A DNA stretch of 64,000 nucleotides, taken from Lanius collurio. Lineage: Eukaryota > Chordata > Aves > Passeriformes > Laniidae. The position numbers and the translations under genes were made by a program. The stretch is from the NCBI GenBank assembly GCA_020086605.1, contig JACBWW010000015.1, positions 15,627,081 to 15,691,080 on the forward strand. The letters run 5' to 3'. Of this stretch, positions 48,301 to 59,400 are shown in pieces; the first letter of the stretch is position 1; every line of letters begins with the position of its first letter. The notes below the pieces were generated by a model. It did no database searches. It was given only the letters and a program-made list of their open reading frames with translations, and was not told the origin of the DNA.

Positions 48301-51300
48301 TTTCCTTCCAACATTTCACCTCTTACCACTTGTCTACTGCAGACAAGATATTTCCTAGGAACTCACTTTCCTTTCTTTAACATTTATGGTGAGGCAAAGC
48401 ACCAAAGTACGAATCCTACTGCTAAAACTCAAAGGCAATAGAATACCCACTCTTATGGTATCTGAGCTCTTAATAATTGTCCAACCTGTTCTTCTAAGCT
48501 TCAGTTGCAGATATTCTAAAGCTTCTGTAAATAAACAAACAGTCAATAGCACATAAATTGTAGTTGATCATTTGTGAATTGGAAGAGGAATCAGAAGATC
48601 CAGCAATATCCTTTGAACCCTAGTTTCTATTATACCTCTACTGTTTATCTATGAAACCACATAGTTTTGCTATCTGACTCATGATTCTAAGCATCCAGTG
48701 AGGGTAAAACAGATAACCATTTGATAAACAATCAAACTCACATGGAAAAAAAATCCAAAACTTAAGAAAATTGAAACAGGACACAGAATGAGCAGGTCTA
48801 AACTCCAATCATGTGAAGCATGAGTATTCCAGGAGCCCCAGAAACAAAAAAGCATCGTGGTTTTAAATTGGGTGTGATACCAGATAACAGCAGTGATTCA
48901 TCTGGAAGACAATGAGAGTACAAAAGCAAGAGACAAGCCAAAACCTGCACTGTAATGACAACGCATAGTCACAGCCTTAACATCTCCTTTGGTGCTTGAC
49001 TGAGAGGTTAAGAACAGGGTAACTTGTTTCATGAGTACAAATAATAGGAAAAACTATAGCCATCACAGAAGCAAAAGCCATCAAAACACAAATGGCTATT
49101 ACCAGCTTGTCTCCTGACTGATGCATGCTGCAGCCATCTGCAATCACACACAATAAAACCACTCTGCAAAGCAGCACAGCTTTTGCAATTTGAACCAAGA
49201 CATTTAGTCACAACCAAGAGTCTGACCATAAAGGTTGCAGATGCAAGAGGGAACAATATTGAGAGCAAATGAATTTCCTGCCACAGTAAAATGTGTAAAA
49301 TTTATGTCTCAACTTGACCATCCACATGCTTATAGATGCAGAATGAGACAGTAACTCCTTATGCAATTGCTAATGTCTATTTACATACTGTCCTTTTTTT
49401 TAATGAACAAACTAACATTTGGTCGCATTCATGCAGTTTTATGGTTTTGGGGTCAAGAGATGCATACATAACCTCTACCCAATACCAGATATGCGTGCCC
49501 AACAAGCATTTCTACAATTATGAGATGGATTGCATTTTTTTTTTCTTAGCTGCTTCCTGCCCTTCAATTCCCCTTCAATATTGCTTCTAGAAGTCTAAAT
49601 CTCTGAGCAACTGCTACTCTGAACCTGATTTTTCAAAGACAGCCTATTAATGCAGGAAGTGTCTCCTGACAAACTCAATGGGCTCTGACATTATAAGAAA
49701 TGGAGGAAGGTCTGGGGAGCAGAGTGGGCAAAGAGGCTACTGCCCCTATTGAGAACAACATTCATGGTCACATCTTGTTAGACACCAGAAACTCCACTAA
49801 AGACATACAGGTAACTGGGTTTTAATTTGCTTAGGATTCCCAAAGAACTAGGTATTAACAGAAAACCCCCTACAAACTCACCAAATACAAGTTTCCTTCT
49901 TTCTCTAAAGATGACTTCCCAGAAACACTATCCCAATGATTACATTCAGTCTTTAATCAGACCTTCAACCCTCAACAACTACCTCTGCAGACAGAAACAT
50001 AGCAGATGTTCAGAACTGTCAGCACACTGAAGCCTCGCTGTGCTTGCCTCCGACAGTGAGAGCTGGAAAAGGTGACCTTTACAGTCTGGTACCAAAACAG
50101 CACATGTACTGCCTCTCTTCAATTCTTTCTTAAAAGTCTGTACTATCAAAAAGTAAAACCCTTTCTTCCTCAGGACAGAATGGATAAAAATACACTGTCA
50201 CAAGACAGGGAAACCTGACGTGTTCTCTCCATGATGTTATTGGAAGTTATCTGTCCATTGTGTATATCTTTAAACTGTGCTGCTGCCCTTGGGTGTGAAT
50301 ACTGTGTGCAGAGCCCTGGACACTATTTTTGTTACCAAAAAAATTCCTTGGTTTGCATCAGGGTGCTATTCATCTATTTCAGGATAACTTAAGGTAGGGC
50401 TATCTAGCTAATGATAGGGTCCACTATAGCACCAAGTAGACACCTAGTCTTGTCAAGCTTGTTCTTTAAACCCCTGTCTAATTTGGCTAGACAGTTTGTA
50501 CCACATAGTAATTGTTCATACACTTCCAGTGAGGTGACAGCTAAGAAGAGAGCTGTACTTTCAGCAGAGGGGAGTGAGTAGAGATTGCCAAATACACACC
50601 CCACCCCTTCAGTGTAGCAGAGCATGTAAGCTGAGCTCCAAGTATAGGGCTCACTGCCAGTAAAGAGTAACTGCAAGAGGATTCAGTAAGGACCATAAGG
50701 ACATGCTAAACTTCTGGTGCCTGGTTAGGATCTCGTGGCTACTGTAATGGTCAGGTGGCTCTCATAATTTTGTAAAGGCCCAGCTGAACTCAGCAAATGC
50801 AAATGTCAAAAACAGACCTGAGAAACTCATCTCAGGAAAAACCTTAATTGTAACCTTGCAGCCTCTCATTTCCCAGGGAAACACACACCACACAAGGAGC
50901 AAAAATTTACCACTTGAAATATCACCCGAACACCTCCACAAAAGATCTAGCTACGCCAAGCAGCACTTTCATTACAGTGATCTCAAGGGGATCCTGCATT
51001 TCTTTTCCTGCAGCTGTGACCACTGTAGAACCCTTTCCTGTAGCAAAGAAAATAAAATAGTTCATATTGCTCTGGAATCAAAATGTGCACCAAACACAAG
51101 ATACTGCAACCTCCTGATTCAGTAGGGCACTGACCTAGAAAACCCACAAAGCTGAAAAGGGTTGCAGCTGGACTGAGCACATCTAAACACTATTCATGGC
51201 TGCCAAAAGGGGACAGTTGTCTTTTCTCTGTGTTCATCCTGCCACTTGAAAAGCTATTTCAACTCGTGCTCTGGAAAGTCATCCATAAAAGAAAAAAGAA

Positions 51301-53397
51301 ACTTTTATTTCAGATAGGCAATTTAAATCAGGTCAGTGATGACTACAAGAATTGGGAGCAGTACAACTGAAAGCAAGGGACAGGCAAGATAGAAGAGAAG
51401 GTCACCATAACTTGCAGCGGAAACACAGACCACCTCAGCTGTATCATTTAACCTTACTTCAGGGGATTTGAGAAGGCAAGGGACAGAGAAATAATCTGGT
51501 CTCTAAAGTGGAAGTGCTCAAAGAAGGGAAAATTGCAGTGATGATTATGAAATGCAGATTCTTCAGGTCTCTCCACAAAAGCAAAATCAGTGGGACCATT
51601 CAACAAACTCAGCTTTGTCCTAAGTTGCTTGTCACTGAAGTGACTATTCAACTCTTCAGGGTCTGTCTCACAATGTGCACTTCCAAAAGCATTTCTCAGG
51701 TTTTATTTATCTATTAATAAAAATCTCACCCTCCTTGAAACTCAATGAAAACAAATAGATATCATCCTTAACACTATCAGCATAAGAATCACCTCACCAA
51801 AGAAGTGAGGGGGAGAAGAAAGAAGCCTGAGAGGAAAAAAACAGGTAACAAACACAAACAGGAAAAATGATAGGAAAAGCAGCCAAACCCATATCTTGTG
51901 GGAGACAGGGAAAAATCTTGTTGGCTTCCAAGAACTTAAGTTTCCCTTTTCCCCCTCCCCCCTCCAACCTATTAACTTACTAATTAAAAATAATTTTTTG
52001 AGTAATCCTTATTGGGAGTTTCCTGTTTACACAGCAGTTACTCCGTGATCCAATAAACTCCCTGGCCTGAAGTACGTGACCTTGACACACACTCAGTCCA
52101 GAATACAGCAGTTACCTTGTAAACAGGAAGCTGCCAGTGCACCAAGGCACAGGAACAAGAAGCACACAGAAGTTATACTTCTGCACCAGCACCTCCTGCA
52201 GCTTACTTCAAGAGCAAATCAGGAATTAAACCAAATAATACATCATGAATACCTATGCCAACAAGCGTTTGCCAGAACTCTCTGAAGCTTTCTTGAAAAA
52301 TCACAACATTTTTTTTTAATTGTAAACATCTTCCATGGGCTGACATGGCCAAAAGACTTTCAGACATCACAGGGTGGCTTTTGAAAGGCTTTTAGGCATA
52401 AGTAAATTAGAGCAAAGCAGAGGAAATTTTTATTATAACCTGCACCTTACTGTTTTAGGTTGGAGGCAGATGACAAGCATTAGTGTTCATACACTCTGGA
52501 AGGTATCAGGCTTTATGGGAATCATACACATGGTAACACAAGGCAAATGTATGGGTATATCAGTAGGAACTTAAATACCAGGCTGCAGCTGCATGGATGG
52601 CTCCCTGCTAACCTGCATCACAAAAGTCTGCCTTTTGATAAGAGCAGAAGCAGTAACAAGTCTTATCCTCTGATCTGGAACACAAATTCCAAAGCAGTGG
52701 ACTTTGCATTTTAATCTTAGACAACTAATCTACTTTACAAAAGTTGATAGTCCCACTTCACCCTGGCTCTCCACAGTTCCAAGTTATACTGACCTAAAAA
52801 GGCCTATAGAAAAATAATTTCCAAAAATACATCTCAAACAATCAGCAGCCATTTCCACTCAGCCCCCTGATAGACAGTTGAAGGCCTGGACATAAGAGCA
52901 AGCCCAAATTTGTCTCTTATGTGGAACACAGATATTCTCAGTCACCCTAGTAATTTCTTAGTAGTGGCCCATCCCAGTAGACAGTCTTCAGAGAATGTTC
53001 ATCAGCAGTTACTTGCACAAAAAAAAGGACAAATGGGCTAATATTAAGATGTTATAAAGACTATTTCAAAGGGAAAACCTCCAAGCAGCTGCAGTGATCT
53101 AGTTTTGAAAGGCATTCAGCAGACACCAAGGGAATTCTCCAACATTCCTTTAAAACAGATTTGGGCAAAGCAATTGGCTGTCCCCTTTAAATAACTGTAT
53201 CTATCAAATCTCTGACACAGAGAGATTTAAAAGGGAGCTCACTACCAAGTTTAGCACCATTTTCCCCCCTCCCTTTCACAGCAATTTGCTATATTGTAGT
53301 CTACACAGGAAGCCACAGGTACCAGCTGCTTGCTGCACTAAGGAGTCCCTCTTACCCTATAATTCTTGAACAAGAGCCCATCAATAACAAAACATTT

Positions 53398-53440
53398 GAA
53401 TTGCTAAGGGACCTCTGGAGATGGTTTAGTCTATATAGAG
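53398..53440 (-). mobile_element. Trace of CR1 3' end
   Basis: 'gggacctctggagatggttt' then 'agtctatatagagccc' resembles the inverted CR1 3' block. It is very short. Confidence 0.4.
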
Positions 53441-54747
53441 CCCTTTAAAAAACCATCAGCAGCTATGCTCACTTGCAGATACCCACCACCAACACACTAC
53501 AGTAAAGGTGCTGGACTCGTGCTACCAATATTTGAAATTTGTCCCATGTGAAAGGCATGAAGCCCACCAAAAGGCCCGTGATGGGCTTTAAAGTACAGTG
53601 TTCTCCAAAGCTGTCTTGATGCACCTGCAGATTCAAAGGGAAGTACAAAAACTGACAGGAGCAGCAGCTCCACAGAAGTGCCCTTCCACTTAACTCGTGC
53701 TAACGGCACCATCTAGTGCATCTCATGCAAACAGACCTTCTTTCCATAGGTAACAAAACAGGCAGTAAAATTGATACCACACAGTAATTTCTTGTAAAAT
53801 CAGAAAATGCAGGTAGTGCTTGTAAATAAAACATGCTAAAAAAATTTGTGTGCATACCAGTCACTGAAAGGTCACTCCACAAGCAGCTTACCCAAGTGGT
53901 GGTCAATGTGATCAGAACAGACACACAAGAATTGCTTCAGTCTTTGGCTACAGAATCAAGAATTAAGTGCCAGCAAAACTACTGCTGTCAAGTCCTGCCT
54001 GTTTGACAAAGTAACAGACCAGAAAACAGATAAATGGGATAACTGTTGAATGAGTTTCAGGTTGTAGCAGTACAGTAGTAAGCACCTTTCACCAAATCAA
54101 GAAGCCAATACAAAGTTGAAGAATATGTACCTTTATTTCATTCTGTAAAACTTCCCAATCACCTCACAATTTTCACCTCATCATATAATTCCATCTTTCA
54201 TCACCTCTCTCTGCAGAAATACTTCAGCTCTTCAGGGTGTGCCATCATCCTCTGCTCAGACTTTGCTTGCACAGCTTTGAAGTGAGGTAGACAACACCAA
54301 ACAGTGCTATAGAGTGCCTTCTGCACTCCAGCTCCCATCACTGGAAAGAAAAAGTGCTTCCTTAAGCTAGCCAACAGCTGCTATGCTGACCAGGCGTTTT
54401 TACCAACCTGTCCACTCTGGGAGCACAGGCAAACACACTGAATATCAGGAGTGAAGATTCCTGGAACTGGATTGTTTTGGAGGGGGGAATTCAAGGCACC
54501 TAGTTGACTGGCTGCACCTATTAGACTACTCTAGAGAATACCTGCAGCCTTAAAACAAAAATGACCCATATTCTACAGCATTACTCACCTCACTATAGCT
54601 CTACTCCAGTTAAAGAGAAAAAAGAAGGGGAGAAAAAGAAAGCAGATAGAGCATTTGTAACAGTAGCATGTCAGCTAATAGGATATAAACTACCATAGTG
54701 GACAAAACAAGCTCTTACTTTATACTTGCAAATTACACACAGTCCTA

Positions 54748-55345
54748 ATCATAGAATCACGGAATCATTACGGTTGGAAAAGACCTCCAAGATCATCAAG
54801 TCCAACCTTTGACCAATGACCACCATGTCAACTACACTGTAGCACTAAGTGCCATGTCCAGTCATTTTTTGAATGCCTCCAGGAGTGGTGACTGTACCAC
54901 CTCCTTGGACAGCTCATTCCAATGCTAAACTAACCTTCCTGTGAAAAAATTCTTCCCAATATCCAATCTGAACCTTCCCTGGCATAAGGCCATTTCCTAT
55001 CATCCTGCTGATACTTGCCTGAGGGAAGGGGCCAATCTGCACCACAAAATAACCTTCTTTCACACAGTTGTAGAAAACAACAAGTTCTCCCCTGAGCCTC
55101 CTGTTCTTTTGGGTGACCCATGCGTTGCCAGCTTCTCCAGAAGAATGCTGTGAGACACAGCATCAAAGGCTTTACTGAAGTCCATGTAGACACATACACA
55201 GCCTTTCCCTCATCCAGTGGGCAGGTTACCTGGTTATAAAAGAAGATCGATCAGATTAGTCAAGAAGGACCTGCCTTTCCTAAACCCATGCTGTGGCCTG
55301 ATGCCCTGGTTGTCCTGTACATACTGGTAACCTACCAAATGCAAC
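54748..55345 (-). mobile_element. CR1 LINE 3' copy with reverse-transcriptase remnant
   Basis: It begins with ATCATAGAATCACGGAATCATTACGGTTGGAA-type terminal repeats (split by mutations) and continues through 'agacctccaagatcatcaag' and the inverted 3' UTR. At about 55150-55200 the minus strand encodes a broken relative of the CR1 reverse-transcriptase block DFSKAFDAVSHSILLEKL (here TSVKPLMLCLTAFF in a shifted frame). It is a 5'-truncated minus-strand insertion. Confidence 0.88.
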
Positions 55346-55497
55346 TTAGCGCCCAAGCTTCTTCATAAGCTGCCTAAAAGGGCAACTAAGATGAGCTAGT
55401 ATAGTTTACAGCTATATAATGGCAGAAAAGGGTGATACTCTAAACCAAAATTTATTTTTAAAATTATCTGGATGGATAAAGCACACTTGTTTCATAT

Positions 55498-55955
55498 CTC
55501 ATAGAATCACAGAATGGTTTGGGTTGGAAGCGCCCTTAAAGGTTATCCAAACCTGCTGCCATGGGCAGGGACACCTCCCACCAGATCAGGTTGCTCAGGG
55601 CTCCATCTAACCTGCCCCTGAACACTTGCAGGGATGGGGTACACATAGCTTCTCTGGGCAGCCTGTGCCAGTGCCTCACCACTCTCACTGTAAAAACCTC
55701 CTTCGTCGTATATAATTCAAACCTACTCTCTTTCATTTGGAAACCATTCCCCAGTGTCCTAGCTCTACATGTCCCAGTAAGAAGTCTCTCACCATCTTTC
55801 TTGTAGACTCCCTCCAAGTACTGGACGACCACAATTAGGTCACCCCAAGTCTTCTTCAGGTTGAACAATCCCAACTCTTTCAGTCTTCCCTCACAGGAGA
55901 GATGCTCCAGCCCCCTCATCAGCTTGGTGACCCTCCTCTGACCTGGCCTGATTGC
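55498..55955 (-). mobile_element. CR1 LINE 3' copy next to the YTHDC1 promoter
   Basis: It starts TCATAGAATCACAGAATGG and follows the inverted avian CR1 3' consensus closely: 'tgccatgggcagggacacc', 'aggttgctcagggctcc', 'ccatctttcttgtagac', 'gctccagccccctcatcag'. The minus-strand 162-codon open frame at 55536-56024 is antisense and sense CR1 sequence, not a host gene. It ends about 150 bases before the CpG-rich promoter. Confidence 0.92.
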
Positions 55956-56059
55956 CAGGAGAAAGAAAAAAACAATGAGAAGGAAAAACAAGGTAAAAGA
56001 CAAGAGAAAACCAGGGAATAGCAATGCCCAACACCTAGGGTTAACTAAGCTCTGTTACT

Positions 56060-56404
56060 TTGTCCCACCCAAGAGTCTCAGGAAGGGCTCCAACATCACA
56101 CGCAGCTGTCACAACAGCACGGGGACGCCGAGAAATACGAACTTCCCACACTCCCGAGAGGGCAGAAACCTTCTCTTCTCCCTACACCCCTTTTCCCATC
56201 CAGGGAGACACAGCTCAGGGCCCTGCCAGGGACGAACATGGCGGCTGCGCCCTCAGCGGCCCTTGTGGCGCATGCGCCGCCCCCGCCCGCCCGCGGCGCG
56301 CTCTGACGCGAGGAGTGTAAACAAAGCGGCGCCCTGTGGGAAGAGGGAAGCGCTACGTGCAGGAAGAGGGAGCCTCCATCTTAGGCGCTCGTCGCGGCGG
56401 CGGG
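56060..56404 (+). promoter_or_regulatory. YTHDC1: YTHDC1 CpG-island promoter and 5' UTR
   Basis: GC and CpG content rise abruptly from about 56.1 kb to about 56.8 kb. The 12-base palindrome GGCGCATGCGCC (56267-56278) contains the NRF1 core GCGCATGCGC. AACATGGCGGC (about 56236-56246) and CTCCATCTT (about 56373-56381) match YY1 sites on opposite strands. There is no TATA box, as usual for housekeeping promoters. The transcription start probably lies between the NRF1 site and the ATG at 56405. Confidence 0.75.
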
Positions 56405-56432
56405 ATGGCGACGGATAGCCGGGAGGAGAAGG
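56405..56432 (+). CDS. YTHDC1: YTHDC1 exon 1 (start codon)
   Basis: ATG in a GCGGCGGGATGGCG context starts MATDSREEK and ends one base into the next codon at donor G|GTATGT. Human has Ala where this has Thr at residue 3. Confidence 0.96.
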
Positions 56433-59400
56433 GTATGTGGCGGTAGAGGGGGAACCAGGCGTTAGGGTCCGGGGAAGGGGGAAGGCTCGGGCGGGGATTG
56501 AGCCCCCACCCGAGCCTTCCTTCCCACCCCCCGGGAGCCACTGTGGAAGCTGGTGCTGGGCCTTCATCCCGGGGGACGGACGTCTCCTCCAGGAGAGCAG
56601 AGGGGTGGCGGGGTCAGGAGTGACTCTTCGAGGATGATTTTTTTTGCGGAAGCGCTCCCCGTGTTTTTCTGGAGAGCTGGAGGTAATAGGGCCCCTCATA
56701 CTGTGGTGTTCCGGGGCCAGCGGGCTCGGGGCAAGGTGACTCGAGCAGCGGGAAGAGGGAGAAGTTCGTGGGCCGTAAGTTTTGCATTAGCGACAGCGAG
56801 TTACTGCTGGATGTCTTTTCGCAGAAAGTATTTTTATTGCGGCTTTTTATTTCCGCTTGGATCACTAGGCCGTTTTGATTTGGGGGTTTTTTTGCAGGAT
56901 TTTCTGTAGAGCGATGTAGTTACTTTAGTAAGCCGAAAACTGATGCTGGAATCTTATTTTTGGCTCGGCTTTTCGCAGTCAGCTGTGGTTTCTGGGCACT
57001 GTGGATAAATAAATTTGAGTAGGAGAAATCGGACGTTTTCAGAGTCATTACTCTGGAATAATAATCTGCGATAATTAGTCTCGAATAATAGAATCACAGC
57101 TCCTAAATCTCATTGCCGCTATACACGGAAGCTGAAATGATCTGCATGTTATCTGTGAGATTATATCCATCAATCCTCACGAAATAGTCTCTTTAAGAAG
57201 CAAAACCAACGTTAGGTGGAACAGATTGCCGTTTAGTGGTTAGTGCAGAGAGTTGTAGAGTTATAAAAAGGGTAAAGTATCACTGGGATATTGTGGCTTG
57301 GTTTAGTTCATTTTAATTTCTATGGAGAATATGCTTCGTGTAAAGCTTTTTCCAGGATATATGTACACAGAATGACTTTGTCAGCATGGTAAGAGTTTGC
57401 TGTCTAATTATTATTGTGGAACTATATGACATGGAAAATTCCCAGTAGGTTTTGTTAGAACTGATAAATAAAATTATTGGTGGTGCTTGATCCTTAATGG
57501 TATTATTGTAAAACTGGTAGATTAGGGTATGATCAGATTGTGTTGAAACAGATCTGATCTGCCACTGTGGATGAGCAGTGAATTTGAAATGTTTGCTGTT
57601 GCCATCTATAAATTTCTATCCATATAATTATTTATCTAGTTGGGCTTGATTTTTTTTTTTTGTTAATATTTTGTTATCACTGTCAATGGTCAGGTTATAT
57701 TTTTACTTTAATTTGCTTCTAATTCTCATGTGAAAGGGGTTATTTTGACTGAATAGCAGGTGTTGATGTACATTTGTTTGCAGCTGAACTGGAAGGCCTC
57801 CATTGGAAGATAAATGCTATTTTACCACTTAAAAAAGCAGAAATAAGGCTTGCAGAACTGTTTAGTTTGAAATCACTGGGTCTTACTTCGTTTGTGTATA
57901 CCAAATCAGATTTTTGCTTTGACCCTTCCAATAGATCTAACACTCCTGGCCAGGGGAGGAAATGGCCTCCCAGGCTACCTTCCTGCTGTTTTGGATGAGT
58001 TAAATTTGTTCATGGAAGGATCCCACAAAAGACCAGGGGCAGGAGAACCCTGTGGGGAGTATATGTCATGGAAAGAACTCATTTGGTCCCTCCCTCTTCA
58101 GTGGTGATGGACTATAAAATACCTATCCACTGCCATTTTCCTGTTACTGCTTTTTTTGTTTTTCCTGATAACTCTCTGAGGTAATTTAGCTCTTCAGGTT
58201 GAACACTGACAGTAGCAGTTCAGTGAGAGGAATCATCTTGTGCAAGTCAGTCAAGCAGTATATCCAGTGCAAGTGAGAGACAGGAAGCAGGCTGCTGAAT
58301 AAATCTGGAAATGTGTTTCTAAACAAGTCAGGTAGATGTGCCTATAGAAGGGGATCGAGGAACTCATCCTGCTCTTGTCTCTTGCACCCTTGTTTAGGGT
58401 TCCAGCTACAAATGAGGCCCATCCAACCTGAAAGGGATTTAGGAGGGAGTATGTGTCAGACTTGCATTTTCTGTTAAATTTTCCTTTTCATTTATTTCTG
58501 AATGAGCTGATACAGGATTCTTTTAGCACCTCTGAGTGCTACTGCAGTAGGTAGGTTAAATGTAGTTTACTCGAGTGTTCTGTTGTCTCACCAAGAGGCA
58601 AGCAAATCTAAGGTTCAATATGTGTGATTTGAGATGGATGATATGTTTAATTTCCTAATCCCAGAGTACCTCTTTTTCGTTAGTGTCCAGTGTGCGCTGG
58701 ACTTGCCAAGCTTCCTGTGGGCAACCAGAGTGCAAGCCAGGAAATTGCATCCCATGTTTGGCAGTGGCACAGCCATGAATCTGACTCTCATATATTTATT
58801 GCTGTGGATGCATCGATATCTACAAACATAAAGGGCTATTCCCAAGAGAATTGTGATGCAAGTCCGTGTTGCATTTAAATGCCTGCTAACTGTAAACTGC
58901 CAGGGAAAGGTTTGATCCACTTCTCTCTGCACCATTTCCTTTGCATTAGACACACCAGCTGAGAAGTCCAGGGATCACTTCTGCATTCCCGTACCACCAA
59001 AGATGTAGAGAAGTGCCAGCAGGAAAGTTAGCACATATGCTGACTTCAGATTTGGTAGTATGTAGTAGAGAGACAGTTACAACACTAATTGGGGGTGAGG
59101 TTTATAATGTGGATTATGTTTGGGGTTTTTTTTAACATCAGGCTGTAAACTTCTTTCGTGGCTCAGCTCAAGATTTTGAGATCGATGAGCTGCCAAACTC
59201 AAGAGGACTTAATTTGCTGTGTTACCCCAGTTTCATGCAGTACAGGAGTCCTTACTTGCATCTGCTATGGATATTGTCAACCAACTGAATCCTTGGAGTT
59301 TGCTCTGCTTTCTTTTTCCTGAGCACAGAAAATACAATCAATCACAAAATGGAAAGAACTAAGAATTTTGGAGAAGAAACAAGAGATTCCAAAATCAATA

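Larger units (their letters stand above)
44212..54747. other. Gene-poor intergenic DNA upstream of YTHDC1
   Basis: No exon, RNA gene or long open frame (maximum about 116 codons, minus, 45113-45463, which runs through the pentanucleotide repeat) can be supported. Apart from the microsatellite and one short CR1-like trace near 53400, I recognise nothing. T-rich or A-rich tracts lie near 45812-45843, 47108-47120 and 52308-52318. Confidence 0.5.

Noticed and set aside
55536..56024. Minus-strand 162-codon frame upstream of YTHDC1
   Set aside because: It is CR1 3' sequence, not a host gene.
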